This document shows positions 1-11,124 of a stretch of DNA of 64,000 nt, piece after piece. The stretch is from Tenacibaculum haliotis (GTDB lineage: Bacteria; Bacteroidota; Bacteroidia; Flavobacteriales; Flavobacteriaceae), in assembly GCF_025215075.1 (NCBI RefSeq), contig NZ_JAOBTH010000027.1, forward strand, positions 1 through 64,000, read 5' to 3'. Below the pieces are notes generated by a model. It was given only the letters and a program-made list of their open reading frames with translations. It searched no databases and was not told the origin of the DNA. The position numbers were made by a program, and so were the translations under genes. Position 1 is the first letter of the stretch. Every line of letters begins with the position of its first letter.

Positions 1-3000
1 TGTAAAAGTTACTACATCGCCTACATTTGGATTTGTATTACTTACACTTTTTAATAAACTTAAATCTGCAGTTTGTGGTGTAATGACTGAAGCTACTTCA
101 TCATCTTCACTCTGATCGCCATCATCATTATCTGGTGTACTATTTGGATCAAACTGATCACTTGCCGTAATCTCTGCGATATTAATATGGCTGATTCCTG
201 ATCCTGGCGCTAATACTCTTGCTGTATAGCTTAAATCTAACGTATTACTTCCTGCTGTTGCTGATACATTCAAGCCACTCCAACTTAATACATTTCCTAT
301 TTGTGTAGCTGTTCCTGAACTTACAATTACTAAACCATTCGGAACTGTATCTACAACACTTACTCCTGTGGCATCACTCGTTCCGTCGTTTGTAACTGTA
401 ACTGTATACGTAATAACATCGCCTACATTTGGATTCGATACACTTGATACTTTCGCTAATGATAAGTCTGCGCTTTGTGGAATTACTGTAAATGTAATTT
501 CGTCATCGTCCTTGATTCCATCTCCTTTGTCATCAACTGTATTATCTGTTGATGGATCACTGTCTGGGTCAAATTGATCACTTGCTATTATACTTGCTGA
601 ATTCCTATATTCGTTTGCAGCACCAGTTGGTGCATTTACGGTTGCTGTATAACGAACTTTAATATTATCATTTATTGGAATATTTAAATTTGACCAAATA
701 ATTGTATTTGGTGTACTACCTATTGATCCTCCATTTAAAATGGTTCCTAATGTATATCCACTTGGTAATATATCCTCAACTGTTACTCCTGTTGCAGAAC
801 CACTACTTGCTGGCGCTGCTGCATTACTTACTGTTAATTCAAACGTTAATACATCTCCAACATTAGGAGTTACGCTTGAACCAGTCATTAAAGCTTTTGT
901 TATACTTAAATCTGCTGATTGTAATGTAATTACCTGATTATCTTCATCATCTTCACTTTGATCACCATCATCATTATTCGGATTACTATTAGAGTCCTCA
1001 CCATCTGCCGCTGTTATTTGTGCAATATTTTTATATTCATCTACAGCTCCTGTTGATGCATTAATGGTTGCCTGGTATGTTAGTTGAGTTCCATTAGAAT
1101 TCCCTACCTGAACGGTTAAACCACTCCATGTAATAGTATTTCCTGTTAGCGTTCCTGCATTACTAATGTTAGTAATATTACTATACCCCACAGGTAAAAC
1201 ATCTGCAACACTTACATTTGTACCTATACTTGGACCTGAATTTATTAAAGTTATTTTAAAAGTTACTATACTTCCAACATTTGGAGTTGAATTATCTACA
1301 CTTTTAACTAAACTTAAATTAGCACATTGCTCTATTATAACTGTAACAGGTACTTTTGCACTTTCACATATTCCATTTGAATTACTAACGTAATATGTTT
1401 TACTACCAACTGTTGATGTATTTGGTATAGGTGCTGATGATAACATCGTTGTTGCATTAGAATCATACCAAACAATTGTGCCTGAACCTGTAGCTGTTAA
1501 CTGAGGTGCTGGACTATATTGACAATAAGTTATATTGCTTATTGTTGTTGGTAATTCTGGTACAGGAACTTCTTGAACCTCTACTTCTGTAGAAGTTGTA
1601 TTTCCACAATTTTCTGCATCAGTTACTACCACTTTATAAAACCCAGGTTGTAATCCAGTATAACTTCCATCTAAATCACCATCGGATTGAGAAGCATTAA
1701 CAAAACTCCCCCCAGAGCTAGTTGCATATATTAAATCATATACTAAAGGAGCTATGCCACCTGAAGCTGAAGCTGAAACCGACCCATTACTATAACCTTG
1801 ACAACTATCTGTTCCATTTATTGATGATATTATAGCTGTTGTTGGGCCTACAATTGTTATAGTTACATCATCTGTATCTGGCACACATATTGGGCCATTA
1901 GATACTGTCCAGGTTAAAATGGCAGTTTCACCTGGCACAGCTCCCGTTAATGTTAACGATGTAGTTGGGCTACTTGGACTATCAAAACTAACGGTAAAAT
2001 CTGGTGAAGAATTAACACTCCATGTACCTATACCAACTAAAGGTGGTATAGCGCTTAATTGTGGATTATCTGTACAAACATTTATTGACGCTGATCCTGC
2101 ATCGGCTGTTGGCTGCTCATAAATTGTAATTGCTATGTCGTCTATTTTTCTACATGAAGAGCCTGATACTCCATTACTTGTTGTCCATCTAAAATAATAA
2201 ACTCCCGGTGCTGTTAAACCACTTACTGGTGATTTAGGATCTGATGGTGTAAAAGCTGGTGTTGGTACACCAGATGTGCTTAATGAAGATAAAAAAGACC
2301 ATGTACCACCTGTTGCAGCAGTAGCATCCATAGTCGCTGTACCTGGTGCTGCTCCACAAATATTAATATCAGGTCCAGCAATCGCTGCTGGTGGTTCTTG
2401 ATTTGTTACATTCATTGTATCTGACAATGATGCTGGCGAACAACCACCTCCTGGTGCGTTTAATGTATATGTAAACACATAATCTTCCCCTGGTGTAATA
2501 GTAGCTGTAGCTATATTATCACTAACAGCTGTAATTGTTGGCGCAGGTCCTCCTGTACTTGAATTTAAAGACCATGTACCCTCAGAACCTGTTGTACCTT
2601 CTAATACTACTTCTGTAACACTACATAAGTTTTGATCTGATCCAGCATCTGCTGGAGCCACTACGGTTACCGTAACATCATCAGATGTAGTTAAAGTAGT
2701 ATTACATGATGGATCTCTACTAGGTTCTTTTGGTGAAGTTACCCAACTAAACAAATAATCACCAGTAACTAAACCACTAATTCCTGTACTAGGATTATTC
2801 GCGTCTGTTATAGATGGGGAATTGGGTCCAGATATAAATTGCCAAGAACCTTTACCTACTTGTGGCGAAAATAATGCGTTTAAATTACCACTATTGCTAT
2901 CACATATTGTAAAATCTGAACCTGCATTTGCTACTGTAGGTTGATTTGCAATGGTAAAAACTACTCTATCATTTGTTGTACAACTTGCGGTAAAAACCCT

Positions 3001-5574
3001 CCATTCAAACTCGTATAAACCATCAGCTAAATTAGAAAATATTGCTGTTGAGCTATTAATATTATCTACAGTCCAACCAGCACCACCGTAAGTTTGCACC
3101 CATGTACCCTGACTAACTGGTGTAGCAGCAGTCATTGTAATAGATCCTGACCCACAAACATCTTGATCTGCTCCTGCTGAATAAGGTGAAGCTGGAGTAA
3201 CGGAAACTGTTACTTCATCTGAAGTAGTATTATTAGGACACGTAACACCTCCTGAAGCAGTCCATTTAAACACATAATTTCCTTCTTGTAAACTTGTTAC
3301 TGTAGTATTAGGATCACTTAGTGTAGTAATATCACCACCAGCAGGACCACTTTCTTTTGTCCATTCACCACTACCACTCGTAATCGTTGAGCCATTTAAA
3401 GATGTTGTGTTACCTGTTACACAAATATCATTTCCTGCACTTGCTAAACTAGGACCTGTATTATTGTTAACAGTTATTACAACATCATCTGTTGCAGTAC
3501 CACATTGATTCGTTATGGTATACGTAAATGTATACACTGTATTTGCTTGTAAACCTGTTACCAGTGTTTTTGGGTCATTTAAAGAAACTATTGTTGGTCC
3601 TAATGGAGAAACACTCCATGTTGCTAATTCATTTTCAAAAACATTAGTTCCATCTAGTTGATAATTCCCTAAACAAACTGTAGCATCTGCTCCTGCAAAG
3701 TTTCCTGAGTATGATGGGTTACTTATTGAAACTGCTACTTTAACTTCATCTGAATTACTTTCATTTAAAACTCCATTAGGTCCAGATGAAATGACCCATC
3801 TGAAGTAATAAACTCCTCCTACCAAACCTGTAACAGAAGTTGAAGGATCGTTTTCATTTGTAATTATTGCTGTATTTGGACCACTTACTTGCGACCAAGT
3901 TCCTACTCCTTGAGAAGGAGTATTACCCGTTAATGTTGTCTGAGTTGTTGGTACACATACATAAATATCTGTTCCTGCATTTGCATTTACAGCTAAACCT
4001 GATATTTTAACTATAATATCATCTGAAGCCACAGTACAACCTATATCTGTATTTCCTCTTGGTTCTCTTGTTGCTCTAATAACATAAGTACCTATTTGAG
4101 TGAATGTTCTTGTAAAACTATTAGCATTACCTATATTGATTACCCCGGTAGTAATTGGACCGCTTATTACTTGATAACGTGTAGGTGTATTTATAGTTGG
4201 ACCTGTTTCTTTGGTTACACCAAATATAATATCCGCTTCACCTGAACCATTTAATGTTGCAAAAATACATTCTGAAGGAGAACCGTTATCTGTTAAAGTT
4301 ACTGACAAAGGGTTTTTAATAAATTTAATTTGAACATCACCAGAACTTGTACAGGCTGTGCTTGTACCACTTGTTACAGTATATCGTAGCCTATAAACAG
4401 CGTTATCTCCCCCTGCATTAACGTCTAAACCATACACTGTAGGCGTTACAACTCCTGATACAATATCTTGTTGGGTAACACCATCACTATTAAAAGTAGC
4501 TGTACCAAAACCTGGCCCTGGGTTTGTAATAATCTCCCACATAACTGTTTCTCCTGGTTTTTCAGGCGGGTTTGCAGCTAATGTGTATTGTGTTGTTGGG
4601 TTAGAAGGATTATTACATATACGTATGTTACGGTCATTTATTAAAGAACCTGCATTTGTAACACTACCTGCTGGGGCAGGAACTGTAATTTCAACTGTAT
4701 CTGTACCTGAAACACAAGCCCCGCTTACTGTCCATCTAAATGTATAGACTCCTGGTACTAATGGACTAACACTAGCGTTATTATTGGTTGAGTTACTAAA
4801 ACTAGGGTTACTAGGTCCACTGACTAACTCCCAAATACCTGCTGGTTGACCAGAAGGTGTATTACCTGCAAAAGAACCTTGTAAATTATAACTTGTATTA
4901 ACATCGTAACATGCACTAAGTGTCTCATCTGAACCTGCAGTAACAGGAGAATCTCCCCCTAAGTTTGTTACATTAATTCTTGAAACACCGTCACAAGTCG
5001 CTGGATTTCCGTCGGTAAGCCTCCACTCAACAATAGAAGTACCTGCTGAACCTGTTGGAAATGTAATACCAGATGTATTTGACGTAGCATCTGCAAAAGA
5101 CACTCCTGCTCCATTACCTCCTAAAACCGACCATTCACCTGTAAAGCCAGCTGGTGGTGCTGTACCAGATAAAAAGTATCCTCCTGGACAACCTGTTATA
5201 TCAGAACCCGCATCAGTTGTTGGAGCATTTGTTACAGTAATAGTAACATCTTGTGAAGTTGGCAAACCATTACTACATAGAACCATTAGCCTAAATACGT
5301 ATGAATTACCACCTGTTGCCCCTGTTATTATAGGCTTGTAAATTGATGGATCACTTATACCAACGGTTGGCCCAGAAACCTGAGACCACGATATTGTTGA
5401 TGTATTTACATTTGCATCACCTGAACCATCTAACTGTAATTCAACCCCTTCACAAAAAGAAGCACTTGCTCCTGCATTAACCCCACAGTTAGGATTGGTT
5501 GCTTGTGCATAAATTTTAAATTGAAAAATAAATAGAAAAAGTATTAAACTAAATTTAAAATATTTTTGTTTCAT
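1..5574 (-). CDS. giant secreted repeat protein (Ig/PKD-like plus DUF11 repeats), 3' end outside window
   Basis: The reading frame is open from an ATG at 5574 to the left edge, 1858 codons with no stop in any stretch I checked. It starts with a signal peptide (hydrophobic run ending in IYAQA). About fourteen Ig/PKD-like units of 85-95 residues follow. They share a W...SGP core, Y.F.W/R-type strands and linkers like TADAGSD, as in Bacteroidota surface proteins. From about residue 1415 there are four DUF11-type repeats of about 134 residues (ADLSLxKSV, PNVGDVxTFT, a TWSGL/LSWSGL core, and [12 protein letters not shown] acidic linkers). Such proteins normally end in a T9SS type B (CHU_C) sorting domain, which would lie beyond position 1. 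The role is probably surface adhesion or gliding, by analogy with SprB-like proteins. The exact function is not recognisable. Confidence 0.85.
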   Translation of the reverse strand, partial: MKQKYFKFSLILFLFIFQFKIYAQATNPNCGVNAGASASFCEGVELQLDGSGDANVNTSTISWSQVSGPTVGISDPSIYKPIITGATGGNSYVFRLMVLCSNGLPTSQDVTITVTNAPTTDAGSDITGCPGGYFLSGTAPPAGFTGEWSVLGGNGAGVSFADATSNTSGITFPTGSAGTSIVEWRLTDGNPATCDGVSRINVTNLGGDSPVTAGSDETLSACYDVNTSYNLQGSFAGNTPSGQPAGIWELVSGPSNPSFSNSTNNNASVSPLVPGVYTFRWTVSGACVSGTDTVEITVPAPAGSVTNAGSLINDRNIRICNNPSNPTTQYTLAANPPEKPGETVMWEIITNPGPGFGTATFNSDGVTQQDIVSGVVTPTVYGLDVNAGGDNAVYRLRYTVTSGTSTACTSSGDVQIKFIKNPLSVTLTDNGSPSECIFATLNGSGEADIIFGVTKETGPTINTPTRYQVISGPITTGVINIGNANSFTRTFTQIGTYVIRATREPRGNTDIGCTVASDDIIVKISGLAVNANAGTDIYVCVPTTQTTLTGNTPSQGVGTWSQVSGPNTAIITNENDPSTSVTGLVGGVYYFRWVISSGPNGVLNESNSDEVKVAVSISNPSYSGNFAGADATVCLGNYQLDGTNVFENELATWSVSPLGPTIVSLNDPKTLVTGLQANTVYTFTYTITNQCGTATDDVVITVNNNTGPSLASAGNDICVTGNTTSLNGSTITSGSGEWTKESGPAGGDITTLSDPNTTVTSLQEGNYVFKWTASGGVTCPNNTTSDEVTVSVTPASPYSAGADQDVCGSGSITMTAATPVSQGTWVQTYGGAGWTVDNINSSTAIFSNLADGLYEFEWRVFTASCTTNDRVVFTIANQPTVANAGSDFTICDSNSGNLNALFSPQVGKGSWQFISGPNSPSITDANNPSTGISGLVTGDYLFSWVTSPKEPSRDPSCNTTLTTSDDVTVTVVAPADAGSDQNLCSVTEVVLEGTTGSEGTWSLNSSTGGPAPTITAVSDNIATATITPGEDYVFTYTLNAPGGGCSPASLSDTMNVTNQEPPAAIAGPDINICGAAPGTATMDATAATGGTWSFLSSLSTSGVPTPAFTPSDPKSPVSGLTAPGVYYFRWTTSNGVSGSSCRKIDDIAITIYEQPTADAGSASINVCTDNPQLSAIPPLVGIGTWSVNSSPDFTVSFDSPSSPTTSLTLTGAVPGETAILTWTVSNGPICVPDTDDVTITIVGPTTAIISSINGTDSCQGYSNGSVSASASGGIAPLVYDLIYATSSGGSFVNASQSDGDLDGSYTGLQPGFYKVVVTDAENCGNTTSTEVEVQEVPVPELPTTISNITYCQYSPAPQLTATGSGTIVWYDSNATTMLSSAPIPNTSTVGSKTYYVSNSNGICESAKVPVTVIIEQCANLSLVKSVDNSTPNVGSIVTFKITLINSGPSIGTNVSVADVLPVGYSNITNISNAGTLTGNTITWSGLTVQVGNSNGTQLTYQATINASTGAVDEYKNIAQITAADGEDSNSNPNNDDGDQSEDDEDNQVITLQSADLSITKALMTGSSVTPNVGDVLTFELTVSNAAAPASSGSATGVTVEDILPSGYTLGTILNGGSIGSTPNTIIWSNLNIPINDNIKVRYTATVNAPTGAANEYRNSASIIASDQFDPDSDPSTDNTVDDKGDGIKDDDEITFTVIPQSADLSLAKVSSVSNPNVGDVITYTVTVTNDGTSDATGVSVVDTVPNGLVIVSSGTATQIGNVLSWSGLNVSATAGSNTLDLSYTARVLAPGSGISHINIAEITASDQFDPNSTPDNDDGDQSEDDEVASVITPQTADLSLLKSVSNTNPNVGDVVTFT

Positions 5575-5860
5575 ATACGTTAATTTACAATAAGCTAAAG
5601 ATGATTTTGAATTAAACAACAATTTTTGAACAATACACGTTTATGAACACCGTTCTATTTTTAGTAAAAAACTTGGATAGTTTAATTTCTTTTTTTTAAA
5701 AGTAATAAATATTTTTAACATTAATGTTTACGCTAATGTTAAAAACCCAAAAATTAAAAGCGCTATTATAAATAAGACACTTATTTATTTATAATGTCAC
5801 ATAAAATAATTATCTATTTATATCTACAACTACTAAACCTATATTTTATAGATATATAAA
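5575..5860. other. intergenic, promoter region of the giant protein
   Basis: This is very AT-rich sequence between the giant protein start and the prfA terminator. No TAnnTTTG box was found on the minus strand, so the giant gene may use a non-housekeeping or diverged promoter. I see no gene here. Confidence 0.4.
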
Positions 5861-5888
5861 AAAAAGCAACCAAATTTGGTTGCTTTTT
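5861..5888 (-). terminator. prfA terminator
   Basis: A perfect palindrome centred at 5874/5875 (AAGCAACC/GGTTGCTT core) is followed by a T-run on the minus strand. It lies 31 bp after the prfA stop. Confidence 0.85.
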
Positions 5889-5918
5889 TTATTTATTCAA
5901 AATTTAAACAGGAAACTC

Positions 5919-6995
5919 TTAAATAGATTCTCCTAATTCTTTTAGTTTAGAGGTATTTTCAGCCATCATTAACTCATCAATAATTTTCTGAATATCACCA
6001 TTTATAATATTCGATAAATCATATAATGTTAATCCGATTCTGTGATCAGTCATACGACCTTGTGGAAAGTTATACGTTCTAATCTTAGCAGATCTATCTC
6101 CAGATGTAACCATGGTACCTCTTTTTAAAGCATCTTCGGCATTTTTCTTAGCCAATTCCATTTCGTATAAACGAGAACGTAATACTTTAAAAGCTTTTTC
6201 TTTATTTTTATGTTGCGATTTCTGATCTTGACATTGCGCTACTAAACCAGTAGGAATGTGCGTTAATCGTACTGCCGAATACGTAGTGTTTACCGACTGA
6301 CCTCCTGGACCTGAAGAACAGAAAAAATCGATACGTACTTCTTTTGGGTTTATCTCTACATCAAATTCTTCTGCTTCCGGAAAAACCATACAAGTAGCTG
6401 CCGATGTATGCACACGACCTTGTGTTTCTGTTTGCGGTACACGTTGTACACGGTGCACACCTGCCTCAAACTTTAAAGTTCCGTAAACATCATCTCCAGA
6501 AACTTCAAACTGAATTTCTTTAAATCCACCATTGGTTCCTTCAGAATAATCTACTGTACTCACTTTCCAACCTCTACCTTCACAGTATTTAGTATACATT
6601 CTAAACAATTCACCTGCAAAAATACTTGCCTCATCACCACCTGCACCAGCTCTAAGTTCAACTACTGCATTCTTAGCGTCTTCTGGATCTTTAGGTATTA
6701 ACATGAATTTTATTTCATCTTCTAAAACCGGAATACGCTTTTTAGCCTCATCCATTTCCATTTTAGCCATTTCAGTCATTTCTGCATCACTTCCGTCTGC
6801 AATAATTTCCTTAGCCTCTTCAATTGAATCAGTTAGACTTTTATACTCATTACCTTTTTCTACAACCTTACCTAAATCTTTATATTCTTTACTTAATTTA
6901 GCGTAACGTTTTTGATCCATTATAATATCTGGTTGGATAATTAAATCCGAAACCTCATCATAACGTTGTTTTATAATTCTAATTTTATCTAACAT
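5919..6995 (-). CDS. prfA: peptide chain release factor 1
   Basis: RF1 reads UAA/UAG stop codons and triggers hydrolysis of peptidyl-tRNA on the ribosome. The protein has 358 residues, the normal length. The catalytic GGQ loop ([12 protein letters not shown]) lies at about residues 229-231 and is followed by the conserved [10 protein letters not shown] stretch. The stop-codon recognition region reads [17 protein letters not shown]. The PxT tripeptide position holds PQT, as expected for RF1 and unlike the SPF of RF2. The gene is monocistronic, divergent from the small membrane protein gene at 7091, with its own terminator. The minus-strand octamer TAAATTCG at 7023-7016 is one mismatch from the TAnnTTTG box. 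Confidence 0.97.
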   Translation of the reverse strand: MLDKIRIIKQRYDEVSDLIIQPDIIMDQKRYAKLSKEYKDLGKVVEKGNEYKSLTDSIEEAKEIIADGSDAEMTEMAKMEMDEAKKRIPVLEDEIKFMLIPKDPEDAKNAVVELRAGAGGDEASIFAGELFRMYTKYCEGRGWKVSTVDYSEGTNGGFKEIQFEVSGDDVYGTLKFEAGVHRVQRVPQTETQGRVHTSAATCMVFPEAEEFDVEINPKEVRIDFFCSSGPGGQSVNTTYSAVRLTHIPTGLVAQCQDQKSQHKNKEKAFKVLRSRLYEMELAKKNAEDALKRGTMVTSGDRSAKIRTYNFPQGRMTDHRIGLTLYDLSNIINGDIQKIIDELMMAENTSKLKELGESI

Positions 6996-7060
6996 CTTCT
7001 AACTTTTCTGGTTTGCGAATTTACGTTTTTTATCGGAATTATTTTTAAAATTCAATTAAC

Positions 7061-7068
7061 TATATTTG
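7061..7068 (+). promoter_or_regulatory. -7 box (TATATTTG) of the 7091 operon
   Basis: This is an exact match to the Bacteroidota -7 consensus TAnnTTTG, 22 bp before the ATG at 7091. No clear -33 TTTG is seen. Confidence 0.6.
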
Positions 7069-7090
7069 ATTTAAAACCGATTTATTAATA

Positions 7091-7384
7091 ATGAAAACAT
7101 TGCAGCTTTATTTTCTTTTTTATAAAACTACGTTTTTCCTTCCCTTAGCGCTTACTCTTTTTGTTGTGCTAAAATATAGAATGATGCCATTGGCTGTACT
7201 TGCCTTATTTACAGCTTCTTTATTAGTTTGGTTTTATCAGAATTTTATTAGTGATCCAAAAAAAGAAAAACTCTATTTCTACTACAATTTAGGAATTACA
7301 GAACTAAGCCTATATACTTTTGTTTTTATTATCAACCTAATTATTTCCACAACACTAAATACTTGCCTAAAATGGATTGTTTAG
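7091..7384 (+). CDS. small integral membrane protein
   Basis: The protein has 97 residues and no family that I recognise. Three hydrophobic segments (about residues 9-26, 33-49 and 72-90) are separated by a short charged loop (SDPKKEKL), so it is probably an inner membrane protein. Its end overlaps the ATG of the next gene by 13 bp, so the two genes are co-transcribed and probably translationally coupled. The small protein may therefore be the membrane partner of the ABC ATPase, but nothing in its sequence proves this. An exact -7 box lies just upstream. Confidence 0.7.
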   Translation: MKTLQLYFLFYKTTFFLPLALTLFVVLKYRMMPLAVLALFTASLLVWFYQNFISDPKKEKLYFYYNLGITELSLYTFVFIINLIISTTLNTCLKWIV

Positions 7385-8028
7385 AAATTGATAATATCGA
7401 ACTAAATTTTGGCGCTACCGAAATTTTAAAGGCTATTTATTTTAAAGCTGAAAAAGGAAAAATTACAGGAATATTGGGAAGTAACGGGTCAGGAAAAACA
7501 TCTTTATTAAGAATAATATTTGGCGAATTAAAACCAAAAACAAAATTACTTAGAATTGATAACAAACCTATTTTAACAGCTTTATATAAAAAAGGATACA
7601 TAAAATACTTACCCCAATTTCATATTATTCCTGAAAATATTTCTTTAAAAAATGGATTTACTTTTTTTAATGCCTCTTTTGATGATTTTTTAATTGATTT
7701 CCCTCATTTTGAATCACAAAAACATCATTATTTTTCGGAGTTTTCTGGAGGAGAAAAAAGACTGATAGAAACGTACATCATCTTAAAATCTGATGCGAAA
7801 ATTATATTGTTTGATGAACCTTTTTCTCATTTAGCGCCGCTTTATATTAAAAAACTAAAAGAAGTGCTACAAGTTGAAAAACAGCACAAAATAATTATTA
7901 TTACCGATCATTTATATAAAGATATTTTAGATATTTCTAACACCTTATATTTACTAAAAGATGGCTGGAACAGGTTATTAAAATCTCCCGAAGAATTGAT
8001 TCAATACAACTATATAAACGCCTTATAA
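7372..8028 (+). CDS. ABC transporter-type ATPase
   Basis: The protein has 218 residues from the ATG at 7372; an in-frame TTG lies three codons earlier. Walker A GSNGSGKTS is at about residues 35-43 and a Q-loop at YLPQFHIIPENIS. The signature FSGGEKR (about 124-130) departs from LSGGQ, Walker B is ILFDEPF (about 145-151), and the H-loop histidine sits in IIITDH. The Q-loop context and the size recall LptB-like ATPases, but the signature is divergent and no lpt neighbours are present. It is cytoplasmic and presumably energises a membrane partner, perhaps the preceding small protein. Substrate unknown. Confidence 0.88.
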   Translation: MDCLEIDNIELNFGATEILKAIYFKAEKGKITGILGSNGSGKTSLLRIIFGELKPKTKLLRIDNKPILTALYKKGYIKYLPQFHIIPENISLKNGFTFFNASFDDFLIDFPHFESQKHHYFSEFSGGEKRLIETYIILKSDAKIILFDEPFSHLAPLYIKKLKEVLQVEKQHKIIIITDHLYKDILDISNTLYLLKDGWNRLLKSPEELIQYNYINAL

Positions 8029-8040
8029 AAACCTAAACTC

Positions 8041-8469
8041 ATGAAAAACTACTTCCTTTTATTCTTTGCAATTGCATTATTCTCTTGTAAAACAGCACAA
8101 AAAACGCAACCAAATTGGCTCGTTGGTAAATGGGAACGTGTAAATGAAAAACCGGGTAAAAGCACCTTCGATTTTTGGAATAAAGATTTAACAGCTATCG
8201 GTTTTACGCTAAAAAATTCGGATACTATTTTTAAAGAAATAATGAGTATCGTAACTGTTAAAGACACGTTGCATTTAAAAGTTGAAGACGTAAACGAAAA
8301 ACCTACTTTATTTAAGTTTACCCAACAAACAGACACTTCTTTTGTCTGTGAAAACAAAGAAAATGAGTTCCCTAAGAAGATTTATTATTTTTTAGACAAA
8401 CAGCAATTAAAATGTAAAATATCTAATGAGGAGTTTTCTGTAGATTTTGTTTTTGATAGAACTGAATAA
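8041..8469 (+). CDS. small lipoprotein, unknown function
   Basis: The protein has 142 residues. The N-terminus MKNYFLLFFAIALFSC is a lipoprotein signal with lipobox ALFSC, so the mature protein starts at Cys16. The rest is a soluble domain, WLVGKWERVNE..., rich in alternating beta pattern, resembling the lipocalin-like small lipoproteins that start with a LVGKW motif. It starts 12 bp after the ABC ATPase gene, so it probably belongs to the same operon. Function not recognised. Confidence 0.75.
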   Translation: MKNYFLLFFAIALFSCKTAQKTQPNWLVGKWERVNEKPGKSTFDFWNKDLTAIGFTLKNSDTIFKEIMSIVTVKDTLHLKVEDVNEKPTLFKFTQQTDTSFVCENKENEFPKKIYYFLDKQQLKCKISNEEFSVDFVFDRTE

Positions 8470-8514
8470 ACAAACACCTCCACTAGAAACATTTTTTATA
8501 TATTTAAACAAAAT

Positions 8515-8596
8515 TGCAACACCTAACAACTCGACTTATTATATAATACTCTATTTTCGAGTTAAAAGAACCTTTTGTTCTTATATAGCGAGTTGC
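8515..8596 (+). repeat. cassette-boundary-like inverted-repeat spacer, copy C
   Basis: The left end GCAACACC...CAACTCG (8527-8533) is complementary to CGAGTTG (8589-8595). AACTCGA (8528-8534) can alternatively pair with TCGAGTT (8557-8563). A perfect hairpin AAGAAC/GTTCTT (8566-8571/8577-8582) precedes the right end TATAGCGAGTTG. The right half matches the pattern of copies A and B (AAAAGAACC..., TTCTT, ATATA.C.AGTTG). The element is diverged but recognisable. Confidence 0.5.
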
Positions 8597-8609
8597 CAGC
8601 AAGCTAAAA

Positions 8610-9188
8610 ATGACGAACCAATTAAAAACATATTTACTAGACTACTTTAATTTTGACTCTAACGATGATGAATTACTTGAGAAATATTTTGTAATAAAAA
8701 AGTACAAGAAAAAAGATTTCTTAATACAAGAAAATACAAAATCATCAGATTTCTTTCTAATTCTAGAAGGTTATGTTAGAACATTTCACATTTCTGAACA
8801 AGGGGAAGAAATAACAACTGAAATATTGGAGAACGGAGAGTTAGTATGCTCTATGTACAGTCTATTAAAAAATGAAAAAACATTTGAAAACAGTCAATGT
8901 ATTGGTGACTGTCTGGTATGTATAATATCTGAAAAAACATTTGAAAAATTATGTACCGAAAACCCACAGTGGTTTCAGCTTGGAATGAAATTCTTGAAAA
9001 ATGACATTTTAAAAAAAGAGGAAAGAATAAGAGGCTTTTCAAAACTTAAGGCAAATGAACGTTATCAAAAATTAATATCTGAAAAGCCAAATATTATTCA
9101 AAATGTTCCAATAATTTATATCGCGTCATATTTGGGTATAAAACCCGAATCTTTAAGTCGTTTAAGAAGTCAAACTATCATTTCCTAA
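8610..9188 (+). CDS. Crp/Fnr-family transcription regulator
   Basis: The protein has 192 residues. Residues about 10-115 form a cyclic-nucleotide-binding-like beta roll (ENTKSSDFFLILEGYVRTFHISEQGEEITTEILENGEL). The C-terminus holds a short helix-turn-helix, VPIIYIASYLGIKPESLSRLR. There is no cysteine cluster for an Fe-S centre, and the cAMP-contact residues are not conserved, as is common in Bacteroidota members, so the signal is unknown. It lies 64 bp before an SDR reductase on the same strand, which is a plausible target. It is the first gene of the accessory block, directly after spacer copy C. Confidence 0.88.
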   Translation: MTNQLKTYLLDYFNFDSNDDELLEKYFVIKKYKKKDFLIQENTKSSDFFLILEGYVRTFHISEQGEEITTEILENGELVCSMYSLLKNEKTFENSQCIGDCLVCIISEKTFEKLCTENPQWFQLGMKFLKNDILKKEERIRGFSKLKANERYQKLISEKPNIIQNVPIIYIASYLGIKPESLSRLRSQTIIS

Positions 9189-9252
9189 CAATTGTTATCT
9201 TTTATGTATTTTGGACTAAGTTTCTTTGTTGTCTAATTTAAACAATATAGAA

Positions 9253-10251
9253 ATGCAAGAAACATCACTTATAACAGGTGTCAATGGACATTTAGGGAAC
9301 AATCTTTTGAGAAACTTACTTTCAAAAGGAATTAATGTAAAAGGCACAGTAAGAAACATAAATAACAAAGAACCTTTCCGAGGTTTAGATTTTACACCAA
9401 CCTATGCAGACTTAACCGATAAAGCATCATTGCTTAAAGTGTTAGAGGGAATAGATATATTATACCAAGTAGCAGCTGTATTCAAATTATGGACAAAAAA
9501 TTCTGAAAAGGATATTTATGAAGCCAATATGTTAGCTACTAAAAACATTATGGAAGCTGCAGCTGAAATGAATATCAAAAAAATAATTTATGTGAGTTCT
9601 ATTGCTGCAATTGGCAGAGAAACTATACCAATGAATCCCAATACTTTCAATGATGAGAAAGAGAATATATACTACAGGTCAAAAATTGATAGTGAAAAAT
9701 TAGCTTGGAAAATAGCCCAAAAGCATAATATAAAAATGATAAGTGTTTGCCCATCTGCTATGATTGGAGAGAATTGCACAAAATTAACACCTTCCCACAA
9801 TATGTTACGAATGGTGTTAAACAAAGAAATATTTGCAGATAGTCAATTTTATATTAATTGGGTTAATGTTAAGGATGTTGCTGAAGGATGTTACTTGGCA
9901 GCTCTAAATGGTAGAAATGGAGAACGTTATGGATTAGGAACTTCCAAAGCAATTGGTTTAACAGAAATAATTCACCTTGCTCAAGAGTTATTTCCTGAAC
10001 AACAAATAAAGACTCCATTTAAAATGCCCAAATGGATGTTAGATTTAAGTGCTTTTTACTTTGAAATTATGTCAAGGTTTAATGGAAAAGAGCCAATGCT
10101 ACAGAAAAATCAAGTTAGGATGTATTTTAACTTACATCAAGATATGGATATAAGTAAATCTGAAACAGAATTAGGCTATAAACCAACTGAACCTAAAATT
10201 GCGATTAAAAATGCTTTAAAGTTTTTGAATGAAAATAAAGCCATAATGTAA
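9253..10251 (+). CDS. extended SDR NAD(P)-dependent epimerase/reductase
   Basis: The protein has 332 residues from the ATG at 9253. In-frame TTG codons upstream (9226, 9229) would add nine residues of no domain value. The dinucleotide fold motif TGVNGHLGNN is at the N-terminus. The active site holds a serine in YVSSIAAIG and a YxxxK motif in YYRSKIDSEK. This is the extended SDR fold of dihydroflavonol-reductase/NAD-epimerase type. The substrate cannot be read from the sequence. It follows the Crp/Fnr regulator and probably forms one unit with it. The next spacer (copy D) starts 12 bp after the stop. Confidence 0.88.
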   Translation: MQETSLITGVNGHLGNNLLRNLLSKGINVKGTVRNINNKEPFRGLDFTPTYADLTDKASLLKVLEGIDILYQVAAVFKLWTKNSEKDIYEANMLATKNIMEAAAEMNIKKIIYVSSIAAIGRETIPMNPNTFNDEKENIYYRSKIDSEKLAWKIAQKHNIKMISVCPSAMIGENCTKLTPSHNMLRMVLNKEIFADSQFYINWVNVKDVAEGCYLAALNGRNGERYGLGTSKAIGLTEIIHLAQELFPEQQIKTPFKMPKWMLDLSAFYFEIMSRFNGKEPMLQKNQVRMYFNLHQDMDISKSETELGYKPTEPKIAIKNALKFLNENKAIM

Positions 10252-10263
10252 AAAATCCAGCAG

Positions 10264-10456
10264 GTAACAACGTATAAAAATAATAAGGAGTTAAGTGTCA
10301 AACTAAAACAGAGTGCTTTTCAACAAAGCCCGCCAAATTTACAATTTGTAAGATTTTAAAAAATAAATTAAAACTAAAATTGTAAATTTGGCTAAGTATC
10401 AACTGAAAAGTAAGTATCTTTTAATCTCTTACTATTATTATACAAACCGTTACAAC
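10264..10456 (+). repeat. cassette-boundary-like spacer, copy D, with long internal hairpin
   Basis: The left end GTAACAACGTATAA (10264-10277) is complementary in its outer parts to the right end TTATAC...GTTAC (10438-10453). Inside lies a perfect 16-bp inverted repeat (10332-10347 with 10377-10392), and then an AGTAAG/CTTACT hairpin near 10410-10433. The plan matches copies A-C (outer pairing, internal hairpin, small hairpin before the right end), but the sequence is different. Confidence 0.45.
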
Positions 10457-10502
10457 ATTGAATCCAATACTCTAAATTAAAAAAAAGCCATTGACTTTAT
10501 TT

Positions 10503-11096
10503 ATGGAAAATGAATTAATCAAAAGTGATATATTAAATATTGTAAAATCAATCATACCCTACGATAAATTAGAGGAGGAACACATAAAAGACATTATTGA
10601 ATGGATTTCAAGTGGAGTGAATATTTTTAGAATAAAAAAAGATGCAATACCTCCAAAACACCTTGTCAGTTATTCAGTTGTAATTGATTTAGAAAAACAA
10701 AAAATATTGCTTTTAGACCACAAAAAAGCATTATTAATGCTTCCAAGCGGAGGTCATATAGATATAAACGAAATGCCATTTGAAACTGCTAAAAGGGAGC
10801 TCTATGAGGAATTGGAATTATCATTAGAACCAATTTTAAAAAATAAAGCAATACCATTTTTCGCTACCGTGACACAAACAGTTGGCATAAGCGAAAAGCA
10901 TACTGATGTTTCATTATGGTTTTTGTTTAAAGGAGATTCAACTAAGGATATAAATAATGAAACGAGTGAATTTAAGAAAGAGTTTGAAGATTATCATTGG
11001 TTAGATTTTAATAAAATATTATCAATGCCAATATCTAGATTTGACCCACATATGCATCGGTTTGTTGAAAAACTGAAACTGAATTTAGTCGAATAA
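10503..11096 (+). CDS. NUDIX hydrolase
   Basis: The protein has 197 residues from the ATG at 10503; a TTG four codons upstream is less likely. The NUDIX box G-x5-E-x7-REUxEExGU is present as GGHIDINEMPFETAKRELYE plus ELEL (about residues 83-106), so metal-dependent hydrolysis of a nucleoside diphosphate linked to another group is expected. The N-terminal 50 residues form a helical extension (IKDIIEWISSGVNIFRI), as seen in some stand-alone NUDIX proteins. The substrate is unknown. It is a single gene between spacer copies D and A, like a cassette. Confidence 0.9.
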   Translation: MENELIKSDILNIVKSIIPYDKLEEEHIKDIIEWISSGVNIFRIKKDAIPPKHLVSYSVVIDLEKQKILLLDHKKALLMLPSGGHIDINEMPFETAKRELYEELELSLEPILKNKAIPFFATVTQTVGISEKHTDVSLWFLFKGDSTKDINNETSEFKKEFEDYHWLDFNKILSMPISRFDPHMHRFVEKLKLNLVE

Positions 11097-11124
11097 CCTG
11101 AACCTAAAAAAACAACGAAATGGC

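Noticed and set aside
368..2122. Plus-strand frames of 65-75 codons inside the giant gene
   Set aside because: Shadows of the minus-strand repeat protein, with repetitive composition and no independent features.
5636..5657. LytTR-like half-sites upstream of the giant protein
   Set aside because: CACGTTTAT and ACCGTTCTA lie 13 bp apart, not 20, and are weak matches to the consensus.
8447..8650. 67-codon frame overlapping spacer C and the Crp/Fnr start
   Set aside because: It overlaps the lipoprotein end, the repeat element and the start of a clear regulator gene in another frame.
9226..9252. Upstream TTG start for the SDR reductase
   Set aside because: It adds nine residues before the conserved N-terminus. 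The ATG at 9253 fits the family start.
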